The notes: generated from the sequence alone by a model not told the origin. DNA of 64,000 nt from Agrostemma githago (GCA_958450325.1 OY288243.1:3820586-3884585), one strand, 5' to 3'; counted from the first letter of the stretch, positions 10,157-21,683 are shown. Made by a program: numbers and translations.

Positions 10157-10759
10157 TAGGGATGTCAACGGGTCGGTTTCGGGTCGGGTGGAACCTCACC
10201 CGAATCCATCACCCGAATCCATCACCCGAATCCGTATACTCCACCCGATCCATCCGTCACCCAATTAACCCACCACCCGGATCCAATCCATCCGTCATCC
10301 GCGGGTGATTCGGGTGGATCGGGTGCTTAGCGGATGAAAAATATTTTTTTAAAATACAATAACAAATATACAAATTATAAGATGCGTAAAATTTTTTGGA
10401 ATTTTTTGGTTGTCGGAAATTAAGACGGGGAAAGAAAATCTAAAATGGTGGCCGCCAAAGTGATTACGGAAAATATTTTCTTAGGGTTTTAAGAAAAAAA
10501 AGGATAATTAGTATAAAAATAGAGTGAAATTGATTTTTTTTTATATATTCATATAATTTTTTTTAAAAATCTATAAACGGGTGAACGGATCGGGTGGACG
10601 GATCGGGTGACGGGTGAAAAATCTCCACCCGAATCCGACCCGATCCATCACCCGATTCATCCGTCATCCGCTTAAAATCCATTTAGTTCGGGTTTTCGTC
10701 CATTAATTTTATTCGGGTGGATGGATTTTGAACGGGTTCGGGTGAAATTGGCATCCCTA
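10157..10759. mobile_element. Non-autonomous hAT-type element, 603 bp
   Basis: Ends TAGGGATGTCAACGGG and (reverse) TAGGGATGCCAATTTC, flanked on both sides by an exact 8-bp duplication CCTACAAT (10149-10156 and 10760-10767). Eight bases and TAGGGATG ends are typical of plant hAT elements. The subterminal parts are built from short ACCCG/CGGGT-type repeats (for example ACCCGAATCCATC) in both orientations. The middle is AT-rich and codes for nothing. Confidence 0.9.
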
Positions 10760-10943
10760 CCTACAATCTACCATTCTAGCACAACTTATTTTCACAGCCG
10801 ACCAAATTGCCACGGAGAAACCACCAGGAAAAAGTTTTAAATCAAACCAGTAAGGAGTGATCATAACGAAATACTTACATAGAGTCCGATTATAGAGTAC
10901 CAAACGCCGTTAATAACCGCATACCTTACAGCCCACAACAGAA

Positions 10944-11450
10944 TCAGCTGTTAGTCCCCACCCTCACCCTATAGAACCTTGGGTACTTGCTGGCCAGCAT
11001 TGCCATTAGAAGAGCGTACGTCGATTTTGTGTCATCGTCAGCGTCAGCGTATCCATTAACCTGGTCCTCAGTAGACACCGTGCAGTAAAATGTCGTCCTC
11101 CTCAGGTAGTCTTTATCATCCTCAGTGGCAACCCAGGCATGTGGACCAGCTGTTGAGTCAAGCTGACTCTCATAATTCACCTTCCCTTTTCCGGCCCTCT
11201 CAAATGCTCTCTGCAGCTTAAACGCACTCCTGAAATGACGATAATCATGCTCAAACTCAAGAACTATGGACCTCATAAAATTGCCAGTATGACCATTATA
11301 TATTGGTCGGAAATTTCTTATCATGTACCCAAGACTTCTCAGTTCATCTCTTATGCAAGCAAAACTCCTTCCAGTTACATTGTTACCTGAGGTATCATAA
11401 GGGAGGTTGTGCATAATTACCATAGGAGGGTAGGAATATTTGGTAGACAT
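10944..11450 (-). CDS. Stand-alone XS-domain protein (copy B)
   Basis: 168 residues, intronless. Nearly the whole protein is an XS domain: YPPMVIMHNLPY (compare PPMVIVMN in SGS3), GRSFACIRDELRSLGY, YNGHTGNFMRSIVLEFEHDY, FKLQRAFERAGKGKVNY and GPHAWVATEDDKDYLRR. It lacks the zinc finger, coiled coil and XH domain of SGS3 and FDM proteins. It is a diverged relative of the plus-strand gene at 2687-3295 and faces it tail to tail. Without the MULE and hAT insertions their ends would be about 1.5 kb apart. A TATA box lies about 70 bases upstream of the ATG, so the gene looks capable of transcription. Function beyond likely RNA binding cannot be read from the sequence. Confidence 0.75.
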   Translation of the reverse strand: MSTKYSYPPMVIMHNLPYDTSGNNVTGRSFACIRDELRSLGYMIRNFRPIYNGHTGNFMRSIVLEFEHDYRHFRSAFKLQRAFERAGKGKVNYESQLDSTAGPHAWVATEDDKDYLRRTTFYCTVSTEDQVNGYADADDDTKSTYALLMAMLASKYPRFYRVRVGTNS

Positions 11451-11515
11451 ATTAGTGTACTAATTAATGAAGTTTTTCAATGTATTTTGGTGGTGTGGTA
11501 AACAAAGGTTAAACT

Positions 11516-11525
11516 CTATTTATAG
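11516..11525 (-). promoter_or_regulatory. TATA box of XS copy B
   Basis: CTATAAATAG on the minus strand, 66-75 bases before the ATG at 11450. This perfect plant TATA consensus supports a real promoter. Confidence 0.65.
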
Positions 11526-11956
11526 AGGGTGAAATCATATCATGCAATTGACAAATGGTTAGTGCTTCGACAGTTGTAAGTATCTGCATATTAAAACAGT
11601 AAAAAGGTACCAGATTTGGGAAATCTTTGAACAATCCAGATTCCCTCGACCCTGATCTAAACATATCTATATTCACATCTATGGTGATATGATAACTGCT
11701 GCAAGCAAACCAGCACATCACTACATCGATATTACAGATTAGATGTCCAAAAAATTACCTATTGAAGACGCAATCCATTCCCACATGCTCCTCTGTTCAT
11801 CTCCATCACTGTAGCAAAAATTAGACAACTCAACTCTGCATTCAAATTTCTGGGGCAATTCAAATAGGGGAGGGGAATAATCTGTCGTCAGTTATGCGTA
11901 GGGAATCAGTGGTGGATTTCTTTTTTGATATTGATTTTGATTTCAAGGACATGAAT

Positions 11957-12013
11957 ATCTGGGGTGCATTTTCTTTGGGGAAGGAGAACTAAAGTGTGAA
12001 GGGGTAGTGCCAC
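11957..12013 (+). repeat. Helitron-like 5' end, outer copy (57-bp direct repeat)
   Basis: Identical except for one base (C/G at 11973 against 17194) to 17178-17234. Identity begins at A|TC, the insertion-site and 5' terminus rule of Helitrons, and stops at GCCAC. The two copies bracket the left arm of the large inverted repeat exactly, so the arm sits inside a duplicated Helitron 5' end. Confidence 0.8.
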
Positions 12014-12269
12014 CTAAATCGACCCCCAAAAACGAAACCCTAGGTCTCCCTCCCATCCCCTTTTCCGGCGACCTCCTACTCTTTCGGCGAATCCTTAACC
12101 CCCGACGTAACCTACCCTTGCCGGCGCACAAAACCAGACCCCACCTCCGACGAATCTCGCCGGCGAAGCACATCTCCGGCGAAATCGAATCCCGGCGAAC
12201 CCCCCGGCGAAGGTCAGCCCCGAAAAACCCCTAACTCGACCCCCAAATATCAAGTATGATAATTAGGGT

Positions 12270-12785
12270 TTAATTGTTTTGATTAGGTTAATGGTTAGTT
12301 AATTAGATTAATTGTTAGTTAATTAGATTAATTAGGTTCATTATTAGCATGTTAATTGTTTAAAGGTTTTTAAGTTTGTATGGTGGTTATGTTAGTATAT
12401 ATGTAATTAGTTTAGTAATTAGGTTATTATGTTAGTATGTTAATTAGGTTAGTTATGTTAGTATGTTAGTATGTTAGTTAGGTTATGTTAGTATGTTAAT
12501 TAGGTTAGTATATTAACTATGTTTGTATTTGTTAATTATGTTAGTGTTTTACTAGTAATAGCGTTATTATATTAGTGATTATTGTATTAGGTTAGAAATT
12601 GTGTTATTAGATTAGTAGTAGTAGAATGTAGTTTAATGAATTAGTAGATTAGTAGGTAGTAGTAGTAGTAATATTAGTGTTAGTAGTAGTCATATAAGTG
12701 TTAGTAGTAGAACATTAGTAGTGCTAGTATTAGTGGTGGTAGTATTAGTAGTAGTATAAAGTAATAAAATACTTCATTAGTATTA
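12270..12785. repeat. TTAG/TTAAT-rich degenerate simple repeat, left arm
   Basis: About 500 bp made almost only of TTAGTATG, TTAATTAGG and TAGTAGTAG variants. The same tract occurs reversed in the right arm (31862-32390). It contains no gene. Confidence 0.85.
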
Positions 12786-12814
12786 CTAGTTGAAAACCGC
12801 GCGCGATGCGCGCG
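12786..12814 (-). mobile_element. Helitron-like 3' end, left arm
   Basis: On the minus strand a CG-rich hairpin (CGCGCGCATCGCGCGCG) is followed by GTTTTCAA and CTAG, then T. A hairpin plus CTRR plus a 3' T is the Helitron end signature. The matching 5' end was not identified. Confidence 0.6.
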
Positions 12815-13459
12815 TATGGTTAGGTACGAATTGTTTTTTAGATTTGATGGTGGTTGTTGTTTGGTTTGGGTACGCATAATTGTTGGCGGAATGTGTGGTC
12901 GTTGCCTGAGATATTGTGGGAGCAGTTGGATCCACAATTTGGTAGATGTATTGCATGTGATTAGCAGCACATCTTGGAAGTTAGATATGGTTCACTGATT
13001 GTAAGACCGTAGTATGAGCGCTTTGTTAAAGGTTGTTTTCAGCCACAATGTGTGTAGGAGTCACCGGAATTAGCAAGGGACTTGGTGGGAGTCCAATTTT
13101 CTCAGGACGGTCGAATGTAGAAGGAAAGTAGCATAGAAATGTATGGACATCAGATAGTCATTGCACTATAAACAAGGAAAAATTTAGAGTTGAGTGGTGT
13201 AGCCACAAACAAAATACGTAGGTTACATCCTCGTTAAGGCCATTCGAACATACGTAAGAGCAGCAAAATGCACTGTCTCTGGAAAACTATCAAGACAGGT
13301 AGGTAATAGAGGTGTTATTATACCTTAGTCCAGTAATCTTAGCACAGTTTAGCGCGAATACGGAGACCTAACATGATCCTGCAGTTGTGGCATTCCGGTT
13401 TTGCAAAAGCGGCATAACTGTTGTATGATGCCATACATTCTGGTCCGGAGTTGAAATTA

Positions 13460-14095
13460 TTAGTCAATATGAATGACGTCGCTTCGCCTACGTAGCATTA
13501 ATCCAATAACATACGCTCCACCAAAATCATTGTGCGGGTGGCGACGGAAGATGCGCTCCTCACATTCTCTCCGCCTAGTCTGAATAACCTGCAGGTGTGG
13601 CCTATGCAGTGACGCTGATTGTAAACCATGGAGTATTGTCCTAGCATATACATTGGTTGTCTCACAGCAGCGACACCTTTTTGAAATTGCTATGGTACCT
13701 CTGTGAAGTGTCGCTACACCATTACGATTCTCCGTCCACAAGCTTCTGTTGTAGTCTACATCAAGTCGTGGTGCATCTGGCTGAATCAGAAATAGCTGCG
13801 CCCACCTTTTGCAAACAACGGCAACATTAGCCTTGTCGGTGTGATTCTGCAATTTTTTGAAGATCTGCTCCATAAGTTATGCATTGCACAGTACTTCCTC
13901 GGTGGCTGCCATTCGTGTAGCGGATGTCTTAACTTCGTGGAGGTGATTGTAGATAAAAGCTAGCTTTTGTTTCTTCTGTGTTATCGACTCTGATTTAGCT
14001 GCCTGTCTGTCGGCTGCTTCATTGTTGAACACCCAGCCACTGCATATGTATTTAACCATGCTACGGTACCTGGGAAAATATCCGACAAAACGCAC
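13460..14095 (-). pseudogene. F-box protein fragment, left-arm copy
   Basis: Two frames in the same phase (14095-13877 and 13873-13460) are separated only by a TAA and one codon. Together they read through a recognisable F-box: LMEQIFKKLQNHTDKANVA followed by VVCKRWAQLF. The TAA falls just before it (CNA-stop-LMEQ). The downstream 137 codons continue with a basic, Arg-rich region and no clear leucine-rich repeats. If translation began at the second ATG, the F-box core would be intact. F-box proteins link substrates to SCF ubiquitin ligases. The right arm carries the same stop, so the break predates the duplication. It may be a gene fragment carried by a Helitron. Confidence 0.6.
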
Positions 14096-14781
14096 ATAAG
14101 CCTATAACAACAATTGTAGCTTTGCATATTAGTAGAATGGCAGTTCCATTTCTAGTGCAGGTTAACCTGCTTGCGGCAATCATTAGGGAAATCTGCAGGG
14201 TTCATATATGAAATTGCTGTTGATTAGTTGTAATGACTCGTATATCAGTCAAGCAAGCTACGAATACGTGGGAGAAGCAAGAATTCACGTAGGACTGAAC
14301 AAGAATGCGGTACACAAGGGCTCACCCATTCAAGGAGACATTCATATCAATTTAAATTCCTCCTAATTAGACAAGCATTCGTCAACTAATACCTGTCTGT
14401 CGGCTGCTTCATTGTTGAACACCCAGCCACTGCATATGTATTTAACCATGCTACGGTACCTGGGAAAATATCCGACAAAACGCACATAAGCCTATAACAA
14501 CAATTGTAGCTTTGCATATTAGTAGAATGGCAGTTCCATTCCTAGTGCAGGTTAACCTGCTTGCGGCAATCATTAGGAAAATCTGTAGGGTTCATATATG
14601 AAATTGCTGTTGATTAGTTGTAATGACTCGTATATCAGTCAAGCAAGCTAGGAATACGTGGGAGAAGCAAGAATTCACGTAGGACTGAACAAGAATGCGG
14701 TACACAAGGGCTCACCCATTCAAGGAGACATTCATATCAATTTAAATTCTTCCTAATTAGACAAGCATTCGTCAACTAATA
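14002..14781 (-). repeat. Two tandem 390-bp copies within the left arm
   Basis: 14002-14391 and 14392-14781 are nearly identical. Each holds a candidate exon of the F-box gene (ending GACAGACAG on its coding strand) and the preceding intron with its TTTTCTCAG-type acceptor, so an exon has been duplicated. The mirrored pair is at 20362-21141. Confidence 0.9.
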
Positions 14782-15664
14782 CAGTTACAGATGAAGCAAC
14801 CAATGTTACCAACTGAGAGGAAGGAGACAGGAAAACGTGAATAGATTTAGGACAACAAGAATTGAATAAAAGTACGACGGAGACAGGAAAACCTGTGAGA
14901 TGAATACAAAATTGAGTTTCCGAACAATTATTGAAAAAGCATAGATGAGAGCTGGAGTACCCCACCGATCGGGTTTACGCTTAGCGTTTGCTAAATTGGA
15001 GCTGAAATGGAGTTTTCTAAGTGTTTTTTGTAGAAGAAAATGAGGGACTAATATTGGGGTGCAGATTAAATCTTCATCTTCCTGGTATTGATCAATATAA
15101 CAAAGTTCACACCTTAATAATGATAAACACTTCGCTAATACAAGACATTCTGTTGGATATGAGATTATGACTATGACGCTACCAAACAAATAGATTTTGG
15201 GCTACTAATTCCTTGCTATAGTACTACAAGATGACTAAATAAATTTAAAGTTGCTACCCAATTTAAACGAAATCCATTCCCGAATCAATTCGAAATCAAT
15301 CTAAACGAAATCCATTCCCAAATCAATTTGCCACCACAAAATAATTAAATCGATTTAAAACTAAGAATGTAAGTTACAAATCACAGAATTAGGTATAGAA
15401 TCTTTGATTATTAGTGATCAATTGAGGTGGTTAGAGAATGAGAATGATACCTGAGATCTGGAGATGTGGGATTGATGGAGATATGAGAATACGAGACTAT
15501 TGTTTTTGATCTTGAATTTCGGAGGGCCAAGAATTTGTGGATTGAAACTGAGGAAGGGGAAAGAGGAGTTAAAGGGGAAAAAGGGGCGAACTGTTCGTAA
15601 TAAATGCAACGTTCCTAAGAAGCTGAGGCATTTTGTTTTAATATCATTAATAGTCTAATTAATA

Positions 15665-15923
15665 CTCTCTCCATTAAACTTCACTTGTCACTATTCATCT
15701 TGGCACATTTGTCGAGGCGCGTTTTACATTAGCGATATCTTTCATTTTACATTAGCAAAAATTTTTAAAATTTGATATTCATAATGTAGTCATAAAGACG
15801 AATCAAACCAAATTTCACATGACTATATTCTCACTTATAGATTGTCGAGAATATCGAAGATTTCTCTCAAGTGTGAATAGTGTCCAAAAAAGAAATGTGA
15901 AGAGTGGAGTTGAATGGAGGGAG
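15665..15923. mobile_element. Stowaway-like MITE, left arm
   Basis: TA-flanked, with ends CTCTCTCCATTAAACTTCAC and (reverse) CTCCCTCCATTCAACTCCAC. 259 bp. Its mirror lies at about 19220-19478. Confidence 0.7.
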
Positions 15924-15937
15924 TACTATAAACTGTA

Positions 15938-16028
15938 CTTCCTCTGTTCATTATCTTTTGCCCCGTTTCATTAAAATACTTCTCACAAATAATGGCCAAA
16001 CGGGGCAAAAGATTATGAACGGAGGGAG
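15938..16028. mobile_element. Short Stowaway MITE, left arm
   Basis: 91 bp, TA-flanked, ends CTTCCTCTGTTCATTATC and (reverse) CTCCCTCCGTTCATAATC. It is nearly a perfect hairpin. Its mirror lies at 19115-19205. Confidence 0.85.
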
Positions 16029-17177
16029 TAGTATATTCTCGTACCTCCGCTAGCTAAATATGTCTTTTTAATGTGTGTTTTTTTTGTCTAAATTTGCCTT
16101 TTGAATGTGTGAATTGTGCAAGGAGCCAAGTTTTGGTATAATTCATCTTTTAATAGGTAAGGAGGCGCTATTATGTGTCTATATATATATACCCACTCTA
16201 TTATTTAATTTGCAGATAAAGGGGTTCAATGTGTTAGGTTTTTTTTTTGTTCCAAAATAGGTTGTCATTTTTGGAAGGCGAAAGCTATGTGGGGTATCTA
16301 TATAAATAGTTGGTCGGTGCATTGTAATTGTAAGAAAACATTTATGTACCATTGATGCGGCTTTTATTTGATGAATATAAATGGGTGGACATATGGATGA
16401 AGTAAGGTTGCCTTAAATAATACCGATAACGGCAAATGACGTATTGTTATTTGATTTAAAGTATTGCCGAGTAATAGACGGATGCCACTATCTAAAAGGT
16501 ATGAACTGATTACATTTCCAAATCGAAGAATCAGCACAATCGATCATCAGGCAAGAAATACAAGCAGTTACTAATTGGAAAAAAAACAAATTAATTCATG
16601 GATGTTTATGACTCATCAGGCAAGAAATACAAGCAGTTACTAATTGAAAAAAAAACAAATTAATTCATGGATGTTTATGACCAACTTTATTTAAAGAGTA
16701 GTGGTGTTAAGCAGGAACGCTGGGCCTTATTGCATGTGATGCAGTACTGATGTGGATTTGCAAGCTATTATTAATGTCTCCCTTATGCAGGGGCGATTTT
16801 ATTTATGACATTTCGAGTTCTGACATTCATTGAGTCCATTGTTATCAGTTTTTAATGGATATTTGTTTGTACGTGGTAATAAACATTCCGTTCAAGTCAA
16901 TTTGGATTACGTGCCAAATCCGGAAGTTTAATTTAGGTTATTTGATTAGGTCGGTTTTATCGAGTCTACTACTTGAGTTGGAAAAGAAAATAAAAGAAAG
17001 AAAAAGAGAGATAAAGGAAAAAAGTAAAGAAGTGAGGTGAAGGTGATGGGCCGAAGATTGCTGACATTAAGGCTAATACCCCTGAATTTACAAACATTCG
17101 TACGTAATAACCTGTAATATTTATTTATTTTTAACAAACAAGATATACATAGTACATAGCAAATTAATCAAAAACAA

Positions 17178-17234
17178 ATCTGGGGTGCATTTTGTTTGGG
17201 GAAGGAGAACTAAAGTGTGAAGGGGTAGTGCCAC
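17178..17234 (+). repeat. Helitron-like 5' end, inner copy (57-bp direct repeat)
   Basis: Second copy of the sequence at 11957-12013. It starts right after the inner end of the left arm and continues into the small Helitron-like element. Confidence 0.8.
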
Positions 17235-17546
17235 TTTACATGTTTACTCATATCCCATTTCCCATACACAAATCCACTTTAACGAAAAACGTAACTATAT
17301 TATGTACTTCAACAAAATGTACGACCCATTCTCGATAAGTAAAGCAGACAACACGTCACGGGTTGTTTAGGAATTTGACAATTGCTTTAACCTATTACTA
17401 TACTTTATTCTAGATTTAGCCACCTATCCGTATCTAACCTTGCGGGTCATGTTTAGTTACTATTCGTACACCGTTTCACAATAGGAACCACTTTCAAATC
17501 ATGATCGTCTTAACAACCCCGTGATTTATCACGGGTTATATACTAA
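17179..17546 (+). mobile_element. Small Helitron-like element (368 bp)
   Basis: Starts TC after a host A. It ends with a 7-bp stem (CCCGTGA, TTTA loop, TCACGGG at 17518-17535), TTATATA, CTAA, then a host T. These match the Helitron rules (A|TC...hairpin...CTRR|T, no target duplication). It is non-coding, so it would depend on enzymes from elsewhere. Its 5' end is the one duplicated at 11958. Confidence 0.65.
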
Positions 17547-17962
17547 TTTTAATTAAATATTCAGACACCTAAATCTTACTGTACATGGTATCAGACAATA
17601 ATAATTGTGTGGAGTGGGAGTAATGATGATTATAGGAGGCGATGCACAAGTCCACAACCCACAACAAGGAATGCGGCACATGATTACTCGCACGAATTTC
17701 GGTCCCGCTTCAACACACATTTTCATTTTCATTTTCATTGACCCTACTTGCTCCTCAATACTCATCTCAGCCAAAAAACAAATTAAAAATAATAAATATT
17801 TCTTTTTTTAAAAAAATTATTTTTATAAAAATTTTACCTTACAATTTACAATTAAAAAAATTATTTTAGAAATGTTTGTTTGAAGAAACTTGTAAATTAA
17901 TTCATTATTCATATCATATATTTCACGATGATTTCGTATCTAAATTATTGATATAATTGTTG
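17547..17962. other. Unique remainder of the palindrome spacer
   Basis: AT-rich DNA between the small Helitron and the right arm. It includes a short CATTTT repeat near 17720. No gene was seen. It would form the loop of a hairpin transcript. Confidence 0.6.
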
Positions 17963-19114
17963 TTTGTTTTTGATTAATTTGCTATGTACTATGTATATCT
18001 TGTTTGTTAAAAATAAATAAATATTACAGGTTATTACGTACGAATGTTTGTAAATTCAGGGGTATTAGCCTTAATGTCAGCAATCTTCGGCCCATCACCT
18101 TCACCTCACTTCTTTACTTTTTTCCTTTATCTCTCTTTTTCTTTCTTTTATTTTCTTTTCCAACTCAAGTAGTAGACTCGATAAAACCGACCTAATCAAA
18201 TAACCTAAATTAAACTTCCGGATTTGGCACGTAATCCAAATTGACTTGAACGGAATGTTTATTACCACGTACAAACAAATATCCATTAAAAACTGATAAC
18301 AATGGACTCAATGAATGTCAGAACTCGAAATGTCATAAATAAAATCGCCCCTGCATAAGGGAGACATTAATAATAGCTTGCAAATCCACATCAGTACTGC
18401 ATCACATGCAATAAGGCCCAGCGTTCCTGCTTAACACCACTACTCTTTAAATAAAGTTGGTCATAAACATCCATGAATTAATTTGTTTTTTTTTTCAATT
18501 AGTAACTGCTTGTATTTCTTGCCTGATGAGTCATAAACATCCATGAATTAATTTGTTTTTTTTCCAATTAGTAACTGCTTGTATTTCTTGCCTGATGATC
18601 GATTGTGCTGATTCTTCGATTTGGAAATGTAATCAGTTCATACCTTTTAGATAGTGGCATCCGTCTATTACTCGGCAATACTTTAAATCAAATAACAATA
18701 CGTCATTTGCCGTTATCGGTATTATTTAAGGCAACCTTACTTCATCCATATGTCCACCCATTTATATTCATCAAATAAAAGCCGCATCAATGGTACATAA
18801 ATGTTTTCTTACAATTACAATGCACCGACCAACTATTTATATAGATACCCCACATAGCTTTCGCCTTCCAAAAATGACAACCTATTTTGGAACAAAAAAA
18901 AAAACCTAACACATTGAACCCCTTTATCTGCAAATTAAATAATAGAGTGGGTATATATATATAGACACATAATAGCGCCTCCTTACCTATTAAAAGATGA
19001 ATTATACCAAAACTTGGCTCCTTGCACAATTCACACATTCAAAAGGCAAATTTAGACAAAAAAAACACACATTAAAAAGACATATTTAGCTAGCGGAGGT
19101 ACGAGAATATACTA

Positions 19115-19205
19115 CTCCCTCCGTTCATAATCTTTTGCCCCGTTTGGCCATTATTTGTGAGAAGTATTTTAATGAAACGGGGCAAAAGATAATGAACAGA
19201 GGAAG
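19115..19205. mobile_element. Short Stowaway MITE, right arm
   Basis: Mirror of 15938-16028. TA-flanked and hairpin-forming. Confidence 0.85.
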
Positions 19206-19219
19206 TACAGTTTATAGTA

Positions 19220-19478
19220 CTCCCTCCATTCAACTCCACTCTTCACATTTCTTTTTTGGACACTATTCACACTTGAGAGAAATCTTCGATATTCTCGACA
19301 ATCTATAAGTGAGAATATAGTCATGTGAAATTTGGTTTGATTCGTCTTTATGACTACATTATGAATATCAAATTTTAAAAATTTTTGCTAATGTAAAATG
19401 AAAGATATCGCTAATGTAAAACGCGCCTCGACAAATGTGCCAAGATGAATAGTGACAAGTGAAGTTTAATGGAGAGAG
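19220..19478. mobile_element. Stowaway-like MITE, right arm
   Basis: Mirror of 15665-15923. Ends are related to CTCCCTCCATT. Confidence 0.7.
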
Positions 19479-20361
19479 TATTAATTAGACTATTAATGAT
19501 ATTAAAACAAAATGCCTCAGCTTCTTAGGAACGTTGCATTTATTACGAACAGTTCGCCCCTTTTTCCCCTTTAACTCCTCTTTCCCCTTCCTCAGTTTCA
19601 ATCCACAAATTCTTGGCCCTCCGAAATTCAAGATCAAAAACAATAGTCTCGTATTCTCATATCTCCATCAATCCCACATCTCCAGATCTCAGGTATCATT
19701 CTCATTCTCTAACCACCTCAATTGATCACTAATAATCAAAGATTCTATACCTAATTCTGTGATTTGTAACTTACATTCTTAGTTTTAAATCGATTTAATT
19801 ATTTTGTGGTGGCAAATTGATTTGGGAATGGATTTCGTTTAGATTGATTTCGAATTGATTCGGGAATGGATTTCGTTTAAATTGGGTAGCAACTTTAAAT
19901 TTATTTAGTCATCTTGTAGTACTATAACAAGGAATTAGTAGCCCAAAATCTATTTGTTTGGTAGCGTCATAGTCATAATCTCATATCCAACAGAATGTCT
20001 TGTATTAGCGAAGTGTTTATCATTATTAAGGTGTGAACTTTGTTATATTGATCAATACCAGGAAGATGAAGATTTAATCTGCACCCCAATATTAGTCCCT
20101 CATTTTCTTCTACAAAAAACACTTAGAAAACTCCATTTCAGCTCCAATTTAGCAAACGCTAAGCGTAAACCCGATCGGTGGGGTACTCCAGCTCTCATCT
20201 ATGCTTTTTCAATAATTGTTCGGAAACTCAATTTTGTATTCATCTCACAGGTTTTCCTGTCTCCGTCGTACTTTTATTCAATTCTTGTTGTCCTAAATCT
20301 ATTCACGTTTTCCTGTCTCCTTCCTCTCAGTTGGTAACATTGGTTGCTTCATCTGTAACTG

Positions 20362-21141
20362 TATTAGTTGACGAATGCTTGTCTAATTAGGAGGAATTTA
20401 AATTGATATGAATGTCTCCTTGAATGGGTGAGCCCTTGTGTACCGCATTCTTGTTCAGTCCTACGTGAATTCTTGCTTCTCCCACGTATTCCTAGCTTGC
20501 TTGACTGATATACGAGTCATTACAACTAATCAACAGCAATTTCATATATGAACCCTACAGATTTTCCTAATGATTGCCGCAAGCAGGTTAACCTGCACTA
20601 GGAATGGAACTGCCATTCTACTAATATGCAAAGCTACAATTGTTGTTATAGGCTTATGTGCGTTTTGTCGGATATTTTCTCAGGTACCGTAGCATGGTTA
20701 AATACATATGCAGTGGCTGGGTGTTCAACAATGAAGCAGCCGACAGACAGGTATTAGTTGACGAATGCTTGTCTAATTAGGAGGAATTTAAATTGATATG
20801 AATGTCTCCTTGAATGGGTGAGCCCTTGTGTACCGCATTCTTGTTCAGTCCTACGTGAATTCTTGCTTCTCCCACGTATTCGTAGCTTGCTTGACTGATA
20901 TACGAGTCATTACAACTAATCAACAGCAATTTCATATATGAACCCTGCAGATTTCCCTAATGATTGCCGCAAGCAGGTTAACCTGCACTAGAAATGGAAC
21001 TGCCATTCTACTAATATGCAAAGCTACAATTGTTGTTATAGGCTTATGTGCGTTTTGTCGGATATTTTCCCAGGTACCGTAGCATGGTTAAATACATATG
21101 CAGTGGCTGGGTGTTCAACAATGAAGCAGCCGACAGACAGG
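20362..21141 (+). repeat. Two tandem 390-bp copies within the right arm
   Basis: Mirror of the left-arm pair. In this orientation the first copy ends in an exon with a usable donor (GACAGACAG|GTATTAG). The second copy runs directly into the longer F-box frame. Confidence 0.9.
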
Positions 21142-21683
21142 CAGCTAAATCAGAGTCGATAACACAGAAGAAACAAAAGCTAGCTTTTATCTACAATCAC
21201 CTCCACGAAGTTAAGACATCCGCTACACGAATGGCAGCCACCGAGGAAGTACTGTGCAATGCATAACTTATGGAGCAGATCTTCAAAAAATTGCAGAATC
21301 ACACCGACAAGGCTAATGTTGCCGTTGTTTGCAAAAGGTGGGCGCAGCTATTTCTGATTCAGCCAGATGCACCACGACTTGATGTAGACTACAACAGAAG
21401 CTTGTGGACGGAGAATCGTAATGGTGTAGCGACACTTCACAGAGGTACCATAGCAATTTCAAAAAGGTGTCGCTGCTGTGAGACAACCAATGTATATGCT
21501 AGGACAATACTCCATGGTTTACAATCAGCGTCACTGCATAGGCCACACCTGCAGGTTATTCAGACTAGGCGGAGAGAATGTGAGGAGCGCATCTTCCGTC
21601 GCCACCCGCACAATGATTTTGGTGGAGCGTATGTTATTGGATTAATGCTACGTAGGCGAAGCGACGTCATTCATATTGACTAA
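21048..21683 (+). pseudogene. F-box protein fragment, right-arm copy
   Basis: Same sequence as the left-arm copy: 72 codons, TAA at 21264-21266, then ATG at 21270 in the same phase and 137 codons. An intron acceptor (TTTCCCAG|GTACCG) precedes the coding exon. Farther upstream (about 19500-19692) there is a leader-like exon ending CAGATCTCAG|GTATC, so the arm seems to carry a gene with introns and not a processed copy. Both arms keep the same stop, so no purifying selection on the full-length frame is evident. Confidence 0.6.

Larger units (their letters stand above)
12010..17178 (-). repeat. Left arm of the giant inverted repeat
   Basis: 5169 bp. It is the reverse complement of 17963-22279 joined to 31784-32637, apart from a few single-base changes and run-length differences. 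Paired positions keep a nearly constant sum (35141-35143) up to the CACTA insertion, showing almost no indels. The outer junction shares CCAC with the Helitron end (12010-12013). The inner junction lies at 17178/17179. Arms this similar must be young or kept alike by gene conversion. Confidence 0.95.

Noticed and set aside
19534..20390. Open frames of 63, 127 and 70 codons present in both arms
   Set aside because: They are identical in both arms because the DNA is identical. They overlap leader and intron-like sequence and have no family match.
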